From DATBLE01 sp963775695 (GTDB lineage: Bacteria; Actinomycetota; Thermoleophilia; Gaiellales; Gaiellaceae): 64,000 bases of DNA. The notes under the pieces were generated by a model. It saw only the letters and a list, made by a program, of their open reading frames with translations. It was not told the DNA's origin and searched no databases. Below are positions 18,207 to 27,543 of this stretch, piece by piece. The translations under genes and the position numbers were made by a program. Where the stretch lies: contig CAVZJU010000007.1 in the NCBI GenBank assembly GCA_963775695.1, positions 248,001 through 312,000 of the forward strand. The letters run 5' to 3'. Within the stretch, counting starts at the first letter, position 1. The number at the start of each line of letters is the position of its first letter.

Positions 18207-18697
18207 GAGACCAGCTGGTCGAGCGCCTTGCGGTCGGCGCGGGCGCTCCACTCCTCCGGCGTCCGCCGCTCCGGATGGCGCTCGCGGGCGGGGTAGCCGA
18301 AGGTGAGCACGGTCGCGAGCTCCTCGCCCTCGGCGAGCCCGAGAGCCGCACGTGCCGCCTCGGGGTCGCGCTGCCCGTTCGGGCACGAGCCGACGCCCGC
18401 GTTCCAGGCGGCGAGCAGCATGTTCTGCGCGCAGCGGCCGGTGTCCAGGCCGCTGCGGCCGACGATCGCGACCACGAGCCGCGCGCCCTGCACGTTGGTG
18501 GGCTCGAAGACCGCCTCGGCGAGCCGTGCCCGCGCGGTCTCGTCCTCGACCAGCAGGAACCGCCACGGCTGCCTATTCCGTGCACTGCCCGCCAGTCGTC
18601 CGGCATCGAGGATGCGTTGGGTCACATCGTCCGGGATCGCTCGGTCGGCGTACTCCCGGGTCTCCCGCCTGCTCGCAATGGCGAGGAACGTGTCCAC
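18197..18697 (-). CDS. Nitroreductase-family FMN oxidoreductase
   Basis: A 166-residue nitroreductase. The FMN-contact segments are AIASRRETREYADRAIP at the N-terminus, then AGSARNRQPWRFLLVEDE, GLDTGRCAQNMLLAAWNAG with GSCPNG, and a C-terminal LTFGYPARER. Such flavoproteins reduce nitro, quinone or other electrophilic groups with NAD(P)H. GTG at 18697 is chosen. The first 44 codons and about 18 nt upstream recur, in degraded form, at 19468-19602 and 20726-20839, where the gene is cut exactly after the NRQP residues. Confidence 0.85.
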   Translation of the reverse strand: MDTFLAIASRRETREYADRAIPDDVTQRILDAGRLAGSARNRQPWRFLLVEDETARARLAEAVFEPTNVQGARLVVAIVGRSGLDTGRCAQNMLLAAWNAGVGSCPNGQRDPEAARAALGLAEGEELATVLTFGYPARERHPERRTPEEWSARADRKALDQLVSRV

Positions 18698-18829
18698 CTG
18701 CCCGAATCGTAGGCGGTTTGCTTTAGCTGATGCTTCCGGGTTGCGACCGTCACAGTTGGCTGCCGCACTGCCAGCAAAGGGAGACGTCTGTCGAGCAGGT
18801 CGGCCCGGAGCGCTGGGGATAATGCGCGC

Positions 18830-19378
18830 ATGGCGCCCAACGTCGATGCGGCACAAGACTTCGTGATCTTTGCCAGCTTCGAGAATCGCCACGCTGCCGA
18901 GCACATGCTGGTCTCGCTCAGACGGCGATTCCGTGAGAAGCATCACAAGCGACATGCGACGGCTCTCGTGATCAGCACCAACAAGGACGGTTCGCTGAGA
19001 CTCACCCAATCTCTGGTTCTGACGGCGAGCGGCTTTGTGTACACACTGATCCGCATCTCCCTTTCGTGGACGGTTGGGTTCATAGGCATCACCTCGATGC
19101 TGCACGGCGGTAGGAGCGCAGTCCGCGACGGCCGCGCGCGCCAGTCGCACGTCGGATCGGATGAGCAGGCGGTTCATGCGCTCCTCGCGCAGGTTGGCCC
19201 GGATGCTGCCCTCGTGCTGGTCTGTTGCGATGACCAAGAGATGCGTCAGGCGGTCGTTGCGCGAGCGGCTGACTGTGCAAGCCAAAGCTGGGACGGCTCG
19301 CGCGCACAGTTCCTCGCTGGCCTCGATCCCGGCAGCCAGCACGACTGGGTTCGCACTGCCATTGGCGAGCCCTCCTGA
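18830..19378 (+). CDS. DUF1269-like membrane protein
   Basis: A 182-residue protein whose order of elements matches the DUF1269 family. There is an N-terminal alpha/beta half (DFVIFASFENRHAAEHMLVSL with ATALVISTNKDGSLRL), a central hydrophobic segment (TASGFVYTLIRISLSWTVGF), and a C-terminal half (ALLAQVGPDAALVLVCCDDQ). The family has no firm function. It is the only gene in the first cargo block between nitroreductase copies 1 and 2. The start ATG at 18830 is clear. It is divergent from the nitroreductase across 132 nt. Confidence 0.6.
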   Translation: MAPNVDAAQDFVIFASFENRHAAEHMLVSLRRRFREKHHKRHATALVISTNKDGSLRLTQSLVLTASGFVYTLIRISLSWTVGFIGITSMLHGGRSAVRDGRARQSHVGSDEQAVHALLAQVGPDAALVLVCCDDQEMRQAVVARAADCASQSWDGSRAQFLAGLDPGSQHDWVRTAIGEPS

Positions 19379-19391
19379 TTACATCGTGTCG

Positions 19392-19602
19392 CACCTCCGC
19401 CAAGAGGTGACAGGTCGTTGCCGGCTCCACACGCTCGGACGGGCGTGTGACGCGAAAGCTTTAACCGTCAAGGCTGCCTATTCCGTGCGCTCCCAGAGAG
19501 CCGCCCCGCGTCGAGGATGCGGCGGACGACGTCGTCCGGGATCGACCGGTCGGCGTAGTCGCGAGTCTCGCGCCTGCTGGCAATGGCGAAGAACGTGTCC
19601 AT
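19392..19602 (-). repeat. Repeat unit A: truncated nitroreductase 5' end plus conserved hairpin tail
   Basis: Read on the minus strand, the unit starts with a nitroreductase 5' fragment (19602 down to 19468). It then has a conserved junction GGCAGCCTTGACGGTT, a shared word TTCGCGTC, and 64 nt after the start of the junction word the block CCTGTCACC, which opens a 6-bp hairpin with loop TTGGCG (19392-19409). A second copy with the same order and nearly the same spacing is at 20650-20839. The hairpin stems differ between copies by two compensatory base-pair changes. Confidence 0.6.
19468..19602 (-). pseudogene. Nitroreductase 5' fragment (copy 2), 44 codons then stop
   Basis: Translates as MDTFFAIASRRETRDY, then RILDAGRLSGSARNRQP and a TGA stop. 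This is an almost residue-for-residue match to the N-terminus of the intact nitroreductase at 18197-18697. The match also covers part of the region before the start (AATNGTAGGCGGT). The frame is fully open with no internal stop, although the rest of the gene is missing. Either a remnant left by insertion or recombination, or a retained short ORF. Confidence 0.75.
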
Positions 19603-19634
19603 GGAATCGAATGGTAGGCGGTCGCCTCTGCGCG

Positions 19635-19769
19635 ATGCCGCTTGTCTTCACTGGCTTCTCGCGGGCCGGTACCTACGTGTTCAAGACGAAGCCGGGCGAG
19701 GACTACATGGCGGGCTTCAAGACGGTCGGGGAGGACAACGTCCTGACGCTGACAGTGAAGGTTCGGTAG
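19635..19769 (+). pseudogene. C-terminal remnant of a cupredoxin-domain protein
   Basis: Forty-four codons reading MPLVFTGFSRAGTYVFKTK, then PGEDYMAGFKTVGEDNVLTL and a short basic end. This looks like the last two strands of a small exported cupredoxin-fold protein, where GTYVF and the ligand-loop region precede the end. The signal peptide and the first strands are absent, because the sequence upstream switches to the nitroreductase fragment. A good ribosome site at its stop codon serves the next small gene, so the pair was probably once an operon. The identification is based on pattern only. Confidence 0.4.
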
Positions 19770-19782
19770 GAGGTTCGAGGCC

Positions 19783-19912
19783 ATGATGGACTGGAATGGC
19801 GGTTTGGGACTGGTTCTGGATGGTTCCGATGATGGTGGTCTGGATCGTGCTCATCGGCGCTGTCGTCTATGCCGCAGTCAGGCTCGCCAACCGCGCCTCG
19901 CATCAGCACTAA
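19783..19912 (+). CDS. Tiny single-span membrane protein (probable one-base frameshift)
   Basis: Read from ATG at 19796 it encodes MAVWDWFWMVPMMVVWIVL, then IGAVVYAAVRLANRASHQH and a TAA stop at 19912: one membrane helix and a short basic tail. An AGGAGG site at 19768-19773 points instead to ATG at 19783. Removing one A near 19795 joins the two, giving MMDWMAVWDWFWM at the N-terminus. Trp/Met-rich tiny membrane proteins of this sort are often next to copper or cupredoxin genes; that link is inferred. It is too short for standard ORF cutoffs. Confidence 0.5.
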
Positions 19913-19949
19913 GGATTGGCTCGCAAAGCGCGGGCCAAGCCTGCGTGCT

Positions 19950-20612
19950 CTAGCAGTTGTCGCAGCAGCCCTCGCCGCGCCAGCTTTCCCGACCTTCCTT
20001 GAACGCCACGGCGGCGATCACGAGCGCAGCGCCAGGATCAGCCCACCACCATCCGGCAACGGCGTTCAGGACCAATCCGACTAGGAGCGCCACGGAGAGG
20101 TAGGCGCAGACCATGTTCTGCGCACCCTCCTTCACGGTGGCCGACGAGTTGAGCCTGCTCCCGACACGGCCCTTCGCGCGTGCGAGGAGCGGCATCGTCA
20201 GCGCGGTTACGGCGGCAACTGCGATCCCCACCCAACTCGTCTTCGGGTGCTGCCCGCCGACAAGCGTACGGATCGCCTCGACGCTCACATACGCAGCGAG
20301 CACAAAGAAGCTGGTGGCGATGAGTTGCTGCGCACGGCGCTCGGCAGTCTCGGAATGGAGACGGCTGCCTGTGAACAACCAGATCACCACGAAGCCCGCA
20401 AGCGCCTCGATCAGACTGTCGGCACCGAAGCCGATGAGCGCGATCGAACTTGCGGCAATGCCTGCCGCGAGGGCGATTCCGAACTCGATGAAGTGCCATC
20501 CGATCCCGCCCCACGCGAGCAGGCGAGCACGTCGCTCAAGTCGCGCTCGTTCTTCCGGCGGCACCACGCTCAAGCGGCGGAGCGGCGCGACCTGGATGGT
20601 CTGCTCGCTCAT
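19950..20612 (-). CDS. Cation diffusion facilitator-like transporter with Cys-rich C-terminus
   Basis: A 220-residue membrane protein with six predicted helices. It carries the CDF-type phrases FGADSLIEALAGFVVIWLF and WWWADPGAALVIAAVAF, which hold the acidic transport-site residues. CDF proteins export divalent cations in exchange for protons. This short variant lacks the cytoplasmic C-terminal domain of full-length CDFs and ends instead in GEGCCDNC, a possible metal-binding tail. ATG at 20612 is chosen. A promoter-like TTGACA-17 nt-TAAGGA lies within repeat unit B about 100 nt upstream, on the same strand. Confidence 0.75.
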   Translation of the reverse strand: MSEQTIQVAPLRRLSVVPPEERARLERRARLLAWGGIGWHFIEFGIALAAGIAASSIALIGFGADSLIEALAGFVVIWLFTGSRLHSETAERRAQQLIATSFFVLAAYVSVEAIRTLVGGQHPKTSWVGIAVAAVTALTMPLLARAKGRVGSRLNSSATVKEGAQNMVCAYLSVALLVGLVLNAVAGWWWADPGAALVIAAVAFKEGRESWRGEGCCDNC

Positions 20613-20649
20613 TTTCACCAAGCGTAGCCGCACGTCGGGCGGGGGCTGC

Positions 20650-20839
20650 CGCCTTTCCACCAAAAGGCGACAGGGCTGTGGCACTCGTGGCTGTCGCGCG
20701 TCCTTAGACGCGAATACCCAAACTGTCAAGGCTGCCTGTTTTTCGCACTGCCGGCGGGCCGGCCGGCATCGAGGATGCGTCGGGTCACCTCGTCCCGGAT
20801 ATCTCGCGACGCGAGGCGATCGCCAGCCCACGTGTCCAC
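20650..20839 (-). repeat. Repeat unit B: second truncated nitroreductase 5' end plus conserved hairpin tail
   Basis: It has the same architecture as the unit at 19392-19602. The nitroreductase fragment ends at the same NRQP-stop point, the junction is GGCAGCCTTGACAGTT, then TTCGCGTC, then CCTGTCGCC 62 nt from the junction start, opening a 7-bp hairpin with loop TGGTGG (20650-20669). The unit lies directly upstream of the cation transporter, so its tail could act as that gene's promoter or leader. Confidence 0.6.
20726..20839 (-). pseudogene. Nitroreductase 5' fragment (copy 3), 37 codons then stop
   Basis: It begins VDTWAGDRLASRDIRDEV and ends RILDAGRPAGSAKNRQP followed by TGA. Relative to the intact gene it has a 21-nt in-frame deletion near the start and several substitutions, yet still has no internal stop. 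It ends at the same residue as copy 2. The shared end point argues against random decay. Confidence 0.65.
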
Positions 20840-20857
20840 GCCGCGATCCTACGTGCG

Positions 20858-21592
20858 TCAGCGCCGCAGCCGGGCGATCCAGGTCGCGCTCAGCGTGGAC
20901 GCGTCGGCCGGCCGGTCGCTGTGCTCGTCCCTGACCGCGGTCACGTCGAAGCCGCTGTCGGCGAGCGCCGCGCGGATCTCGTCCGCGCGGTGGAAGTAGT
21001 GGCGGTGCTCCTCGCTGAAGGGAGCATCGTCCGCAGGGGTGAGCTCGATGCGGGTGTCGCAGACGCGCGCATCCAGGTCGACGGCACTGCGGATCACGAA
21101 GCGATGGCCCCCCTTCTCGCCGGCCACGACGGGGCGGCCGCGCGTGAAGGCCATCATCGCGTCCGTGTGGGCGTCGAACACGAGCCAGCCACCCGGGCGC
21201 AGCCGTCGAGCCAGCACCGAGACGGTTCGACGGAGATCCGGCGGGGCGAGGTAGGTGAAGCCGTCCAGCGTGCAGACCGCGGCGTCGAACACCTCCTCCA
21301 CCGGCAGATCCGGGAGCGTCGCGCGGATCAGCCGCGGCTCCGGCCCGAGGAGCCGGCGCGAGCGGGCGAGCATCGCTTCCGAGGCGTCGACGCCGGTGAC
21401 GCGGTATCCCCGTGCGACCAGCTCGGCGGCCAGCAGGCCGGTGCCGCAGCAGACGTCGAGGACGTCGGTGACGCCGTGCTCGTCGGCGGCGAACAGCTCG
21501 TCGAGGAACGCAGCCCAGGCGCCGTGGCAGGGGTCGACGACGACCTCGTCGTAGACCCCTGCCAGCCGCGTGTACGCGTCGACCTGACGCAC
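20858..21592 (-). CDS. Class I SAM-dependent methyltransferase
   Basis: A 244-residue Rossmann methyltransferase. Motif I is VLDVCCGTGLLAAELVARG, followed by the acidic end of strand 2 in VTGVDASEAML. The motif-II region is VFDAAVCTLDGFTYL and the motif-III region LRPGGWLVFDAHT. The N-terminal YTRLAGVYDEVV is common in small-molecule methyltransferases. The substrate is unknown. It is the first non-repeat gene to the right of the nitroreductase-fragment zone and is transcribed leftward toward it. SHOCT and DUF6325-like genes lie upstream on the same strand. Confidence 0.85.
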   Translation of the reverse strand: MRQVDAYTRLAGVYDEVVVDPCHGAWAAFLDELFAADEHGVTDVLDVCCGTGLLAAELVARGYRVTGVDASEAMLARSRRLLGPEPRLIRATLPDLPVEEVFDAAVCTLDGFTYLAPPDLRRTVSVLARRLRPGGWLVFDAHTDAMMAFTRGRPVVAGEKGGHRFVIRSAVDLDARVCDTRIELTPADDAPFSEEHRHYFHRADEIRAALADSGFDVTAVRDEHSDRPADASTLSATWIARLRR

Positions 21593-21616
21593 GCGACCAA
21601 CCGGGCGGTCCCGGGG

Positions 21617-21883
21617 CTAGATGCCCAGGACCTTGGCCTTCGCGGCGGAGAACTCCTCGTCCGTGAGGACACCCTGGGCGTGGAGGTTGGCCAGGTTCTG
21701 GAGCTCGGCGTTCTGGTCGGGCTCCGCCGGCGCCGCGGCCTGCTGCTGCGCCATCTGCTCGTCGTACTGAGCCTGGTCCTGCGAGGCGTACTTCTCGTTC
21801 TGCCGATGTGCCACGCGCCCGGACACGGCCGTGGCGGTCCCGGCGACGACTGCTGTTCTGGCTGCCATGCGCAAGAGTCCCAT
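21617..21883 (-). CDS. SHOCT-domain protein
   Basis: An 88-residue protein with a short hydrophobic N-terminus (RMAARTAVVAGTATAVSG), a Gln/Ala-rich linker and a C-terminal SHOCT domain (LANLHAQGVLTDEEFSAAKAK). SHOCT domains are short helical hairpins usually at protein ends and thought to mediate oligomerisation. It lies 28 nt after the DUF6325-like gene on the same strand. This pairing recurs in Actinomycetota, so the two may act together; no function is established. Confidence 0.82.
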   Translation of the reverse strand: MGLLRMAARTAVVAGTATAVSGRVAHRQNEKYASQDQAQYDEQMAQQQAAAPAEPDQNAELQNLANLHAQGVLTDEEFSAAKAKVLGI

Positions 21884-21911
21884 CTCGTTCTCCTCGTTTG
21901 CTGGTGGACGG

Positions 21912-22325
21912 TTACCCGGAGGCCCGCGCCTGCGCGACGACCTCGGCGGGGATGCGGATCGAGTCGATCAGCACGGCGTCCGCGTCGGCGAGCGCCGCGA
22001 CGACCTTCGTCGCCCACAGGTTCTCGAATGCGACCAGCAGCGCCGAGCTGTTGGCCGGGAGGTCCTCGCTGACCTCGTCGGCGTCCTCCTCGTTCAGCGC
22101 GCCGGGCTCGGTGATGTCGAGCTCGGCGAAGGCTGCACCCTCCTGGTCGAGATCCTCGATCGCGAGCGTCGTGACCGTTCCGTCCTCGTCCTTCATCACG
22201 AAGAGCAGGTCGAGGATGCGGATCGTCCCGTCGTCCACGAGCTCCTTGATCGCGGGCGCGATCTTGCCGCTGAACTTGTTGCCGGGGAAGCCGATGATGT
22301 AGACGTCGACTGGGCCGACTTCCAT
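21912..22325 (-). CDS. DUF6325/DUF1269-like acidic protein
   Basis: A 137-residue acidic soluble protein beginning MEVGPVDVYIIGFPGNKFSG. It has a middle ILDLLFVMKDEDGTVTTLAIE and an end SSALLVAFENLWATKVVAAL. The fold pattern matches the two soluble halves of DUF1269 without the membrane segment, as in DUF6325. It is upstream partner of the SHOCT gene. It shares this pattern with the DUF1269-like protein at 18830, about 3 kb away. Function unknown. Confidence 0.7.
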   Translation of the reverse strand: MEVGPVDVYIIGFPGNKFSGKIAPAIKELVDDGTIRILDLLFVMKDEDGTVTTLAIEDLDQEGAAFAELDITEPGALNEEDADEVSEDLPANSSALLVAFENLWATKVVAALADADAVLIDSIRIPAEVVAQARASG

Positions 22326-22421
22326 GGTTTCTCCTTCGTCGGGGGTACCTGGCTGAAGCCTACTTCACTCGAAGGGAATGCTTTCCGGGGAGAGGACTCG
22401 ACTCCCCGTCGTCGATCTCCC

Positions 22422-23963
<1,542 letters not shown>

Positions 23964-23981
23964 CGCGGTAGATTGACAGGG

Positions 23982-25424
23982 ATGGAGCTTGCCGGTGAGC
24001 TGAGGCGCCTGCTGCCGGCCGGCGCCGTGATCGAGGAGCCCGAGCAGCTGCGCACGTACGAGTGCGACGGCTTGACCGGCCACCGCGTGGTGCCGTCGCT
24101 CGTCGTGCTGCCGGAGACGACCGAGCAGGTGCAGGCGGTCGTGCGGGCGTGCCATGCCGCCCGCACGCCGTTCGTCGCGCGCGGCGCAGGCACCGGGCTC
24201 TCGGGCGGCGCCCTGCCCGTCGCCGACGGTGTCGTGGTCGCGCTGACCCGGATGAACCGGATTCTCGAGATCGACCTCGAGGGGGCGCGGATCGTCGTCC
24301 AACCCGGGGTGACGAACCTCCAGGTGACCGAGTCGGTGATCGGGGAGGGTTTCTACTACGCGCCCGACCCCTCCAGCCAGCAGGTCTGCACGATCGGCGG
24401 CAACGTCGCAGAGAACTCGGGCGGCGCCCACTGCCTGAAGTACGGCTTCACGGTCAACCACGTCACCGGTCTGACGGTCGTGCTTCCCGACGGAGAGCTC
24501 GTGCGGCTCGGCGGCCGCTCACTCGAGTCGCCCGGCCCCGACCTGCTCGGTGTCTTCGTGGGCTCGGAGGGGACGCTCGGGATTGCCACGGAGATCGCGC
24601 TGCGCCTGCTGCGCCGGCCGGAGGCGGTGCGGACGGTGCTGGCAGCGTTCGACTCGATCGACGCGGCAGGGGCAGCCGTGTCCGGGATCGTCTCGTCCGG
24701 GATCCTCGCTTCGGCGATGGAGATCATGGATCGGCTGACGATCGAGGCGGCGGAGGCGGCCGTCCACCCGAACTATCCGGACGCGAACGCGCTTCTGCTG
24801 GTGGAGCTGGACGGGCCTGCGCCCCAGGTGGAGGAGGACCTCGCCGCGGTCGAGGCGACCTGCCGGGAGTGCGGCGCCTGGGAGATCCGGACCGCCGCGG
24901 ACGACCACGAGCGCGCGCTCCTCTGGAAAGGGCGCAAGTCGGCCTTCGCTGCGATGGGCCGCGTGTCGAGCGACTACTACGTCCAGGACGGGGTCGTCCC
25001 GCGCACGAAGCTGCCCGAGGTGCTGCGCCGGATCGCCGAGCTCGAGGGCGAGTACGGCCTGCGCGTCGGCAATGTCTTTCACGCCGGCGACGGGAATCTC
25101 CATCCGCTCGTGCTCTACGACGCGCGCGTCGAGGGCGAGCCGGAGCGGGCGCGCGCGCTCGCCGAGGCGATCCTCGCGGCGTGCATCGACGCCGGCGGCT
25201 CGCTGACCGGCGAGCACGGGATCGGCGTCGACAAGGCGTGCTCGATGCCGCTGCTGTTCGGAGCCGACGACCTGGCGGCGATGCAGCGGCTCCGGCTGGC
25301 GTTCGACCCGGCCGGGCTCTGCAACCCCGGGAAGGTCTTCCCGACCCCGCGGCTCTGCGGTGAGGTGCCCGGGCCCTACCGGGCGCACCCGCTCGAGAAG
25401 GCAGGGCTTGCCGAGCGTCTCTGA
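23982..25424 (+). CDS. glcD: Glycolate oxidase FAD subunit GlcD
   Basis: A 480-residue FAD-linked oxidase of the VAO/GlcD family that oxidises glycolate (or D-lactate) to the 2-oxo acid. The PCMH-type FAD site is RGAGTGLSGGALPVADG, followed by PDPSSQQVCTIGGNVAENSG. The C-terminal cap carries NVFHAGDGNLHPLVLYD and GSLTGEHGIGVDK, whose histidines are conserved in the family. ATG at 23982 is the start. It overlaps glcE by 17 nt. Confidence 0.93.
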   Translation: MELAGELRRLLPAGAVIEEPEQLRTYECDGLTGHRVVPSLVVLPETTEQVQAVVRACHAARTPFVARGAGTGLSGGALPVADGVVVALTRMNRILEIDLEGARIVVQPGVTNLQVTESVIGEGFYYAPDPSSQQVCTIGGNVAENSGGAHCLKYGFTVNHVTGLTVVLPDGELVRLGGRSLESPGPDLLGVFVGSEGTLGIATEIALRLLRRPEAVRTVLAAFDSIDAAGAAVSGIVSSGILASAMEIMDRLTIEAAEAAVHPNYPDANALLLVELDGPAPQVEEDLAAVEATCRECGAWEIRTAADDHERALLWKGRKSAFAAMGRVSSDYYVQDGVVPRTKLPEVLRRIAELEGEYGLRVGNVFHAGDGNLHPLVLYDARVEGEPERARALAEAILAACIDAGGSLTGEHGIGVDKACSMPLLFGADDLAAMQRLRLAFDPAGLCNPGKVFPTPRLCGEVPGPYRAHPLEKAGLAERL

Positions 25425-26334
25425 GATCGCAAGCGTCGAGGAGGCGGCCGAGGTGCTGGTGGGCGCGGCCGGGCGGGGCGAGCGGGTCTCGATCGGCCGC
25501 GAGGACGGCGACGTCGTGATCTCGACCGCCGGGCTCGACCGGGTGCTCGAGCACGAGGCCGGCGACCTGACCGCGATCGTCGAGGCGGGCGTGCGGGTCC
25601 GCGACCTGAACGACCGGCTCGCCGAGCACGGGCAGATGCTCGCCCTCGATCCGCCCGGAAACCCGACGATCGGCGCCTGCATCGCGGCGAACCTGTCCGG
25701 GCCGCGGCGGCATCGCTACGGGACCGCGCGCGACCTCGTCATCGGCGTCACCGTCGTGCTCGCGGACGGGACGATCGCCAGCTCCGGGGGCAAGGTGGTC
25801 AAGAACGTCGCCGGCTACGACCTCGCCAAGCTCTTCTGCGGCTCCGAGGGGCGTCTCGGGCTGATCGCGCGCGCTGCGTTGCGGTTGCACCCGCTGCCCG
25901 ATGCTGCGAGGACGCTGGCCGTGCCGGTTGCGTCTGCGGAGGACGGAGCGGCCAAGGCGCGGGCGATCCTGAGGGCTCCGGTCGTACCGTCGGCCGTCGA
26001 CCTGCTCTGGCCGGGCATGCTCGCCGGTCTCTTCGAGGGCGGCAGACGTGGAGTGGAGGAACAGCTCGGGATCGTGCGCGCACTCGTCGGCGGGACGGAG
26101 GACGGGTCGGTGTGGGCGCAGATCGAAGCGCGGCAGACGTCGTCTCGCGGCCGCCTGCTGTTCGCTCCCGGCGGGCTGGGGCAGGCCCTCAGCGGGCTCG
26201 ACGAGGCGGTCGTGCGGGTGGCCGCCGGCGTCGCCTACGTGCCGGAGCCGGTCACCGATCCCCGCGACCCGGCCGAGATCGACCTGGCCGAGCGCGTCCG
26301 CGCCGAATTCGACCCCGCGAAGGTGCTCGTGTGA
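25408..26334 (+). CDS. glcE: Glycolate oxidase FAD-binding subunit GlcE
   Basis: A 308-residue second flavin subunit of glycolate oxidase. It retains the FAD-binding half of the fold (LALDPPGNPTIGACIAANLSG, then VKNVAGYDLAKLFCGSEGRLG) but lacks the full substrate cap. TTG at 25408 lies inside glcD and is preceded by AAGGCAGGG. The stop overlaps glcF by 4 nt (GTGA). It would form the membrane-associated GlcDEF complex with its neighbours. Confidence 0.9.
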   Translation: MPSVSEIASVEEAAEVLVGAAGRGERVSIGREDGDVVISTAGLDRVLEHEAGDLTAIVEAGVRVRDLNDRLAEHGQMLALDPPGNPTIGACIAANLSGPRRHRYGTARDLVIGVTVVLADGTIASSGGKVVKNVAGYDLAKLFCGSEGRLGLIARAALRLHPLPDAARTLAVPVASAEDGAAKARAILRAPVVPSAVDLLWPGMLAGLFEGGRRGVEEQLGIVRALVGGTEDGSVWAQIEARQTSSRGRLLFAPGGLGQALSGLDEAVVRVAAGVAYVPEPVTDPRDPAEIDLAERVRAEFDPAKVLV

Positions 26335-27527
26335 CCGTCGACATCTCTCGCGGGCTCATCGACGACTGTGTCCACTGCGGGTTCTGCCTGCCGACGTGTC
26401 CCACCTACGGGCCTCTGTGGCAGGAGGAGATGGACTCGCCGCGCGGGCGGATCCTGCTCATGTCCGGGCTCGTGGACGGGACGGTCGAGCTCTCGGCGAC
26501 CACCGTGCAGCACTTCGACCGCTGCCTCGGCTGCATGGCCTGCCTGACCTCATGCCCCTCGGGCGTCCGCTACGACCGGCTGATCGAGCAGACCCGCGCC
26601 CACGTCGAGGAGCACCACCAGCGCTCCGACGACGAGCGCCTGCTGCGGGCGCTCGTCTTCGCGACCGTGCCGCACCCGAGGCGGCTCCGGCTCGCGCTGG
26701 CGCTGACGCCGCCGCGGCTGCCCGGGCCGCTGGCGCCGTTCGCGGCGCTCAGGCCGCCGTGGCGGTCTGCCCGCCGGATCCCGGAGTTGACGCCGGCGGT
26801 GGGGGAGCGGCGGCTGCGGGTGGGGCTCCTGCTCGGCTGTGTCCAGCGCGTGGTCTTCGGCGACGTGAACGCGGCCACCGCCCGGGTGCTGGCGGCGGAG
26901 GGCTGCGAGGTGGTCGCGCCGGGGAGCCAGGGCTGCTGCGGCGCCCTGCATCTGCACGCAGGACGCCTCGGGGAAGGGCGGCGGCGCGCCGGGCGGATCG
27001 CCGAGGCGCTGGGCGCTGTCGACGTGGTCGTCGTCAATGCTGCCGGCTGCGGCTCGCACCTGAAGGAGGCGGAGCTGCCGGTGCGGGTGGTCGACGTGAA
27101 CGAGCTGCTCGCCGAGCTCGAGCCGCGGACCGAACGCCACGAGCTGCCGGTCCGGGTCGCCTACCAGGACGCCTGCCACCTGGGCCACGCGCAGGGGATC
27201 CGCGACGCTCCGCGCGAGGTGCTGCGCTCGATCCCGGGGCTCGAGCTGGCCGAGCCGGCCGAGCAGGCGATCTGCTGCGGCAGCGCCGGGATCTACAACC
27301 TCGTCCAGCCGGCGCCGGCGGCCGAGCTGGGCGAGCGGAAGGCGGCGAACGTCGCCGCCACGGGCGCCGAGGTGTACGCGAGCGCGAACCCCGGCTGCCT
27401 GGTGCAGGTCTCGACGTATCTGCGGCGGTCGGGAAGACCCATGCCGGCCGTCCATCCGGTTGAGCTCCTCGACGCGTCGATACGTGCCGCCAGTCGCGAC
27501 GAACTGCTCGCCAGGGCCCGCCGGTAG
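26331..27527 (+). CDS. glcF: Glycolate oxidase iron-sulfur subunit GlcF
   Basis: A 398-residue electron-transfer subunit. Two 4Fe-4S motifs are visible near the N-terminus (CVHCGFCLPTCP and CLGCMACLTSCP). Two CCG domains follow in the C-terminal half (GSQGCCGALH and AICCGSAGIYN), which in this family bind another cluster or contact quinone partners. It passes electrons from the GlcDE flavins to the quinone pool. GTG at 26331 overlaps the glcE stop. It is the last gene of the glcDEF operon. Confidence 0.93.
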   Translation: MTVDISRGLIDDCVHCGFCLPTCPTYGPLWQEEMDSPRGRILLMSGLVDGTVELSATTVQHFDRCLGCMACLTSCPSGVRYDRLIEQTRAHVEEHHQRSDDERLLRALVFATVPHPRRLRLALALTPPRLPGPLAPFAALRPPWRSARRIPELTPAVGERRLRVGLLLGCVQRVVFGDVNAATARVLAAEGCEVVAPGSQGCCGALHLHAGRLGEGRRRAGRIAEALGAVDVVVVNAAGCGSHLKEAELPVRVVDVNELLAELEPRTERHELPVRVAYQDACHLGHAQGIRDAPREVLRSIPGLELAEPAEQAICCGSAGIYNLVQPAPAAELGERKAANVAATGAEVYASANPGCLVQVSTYLRRSGRPMPAVHPVELLDASIRAASRDELLARARR

Positions 27528-27543
27528 GCCGGTTCGAACATGT

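Noticed and set aside
18197..19342. Extension of the nitroreductase frame upstream to 19342
   Set aside because: The added 215 codons have no family match and run antisense to the DUF1269-like gene. The nitroreductase begins at its normal N-terminus at 18697.
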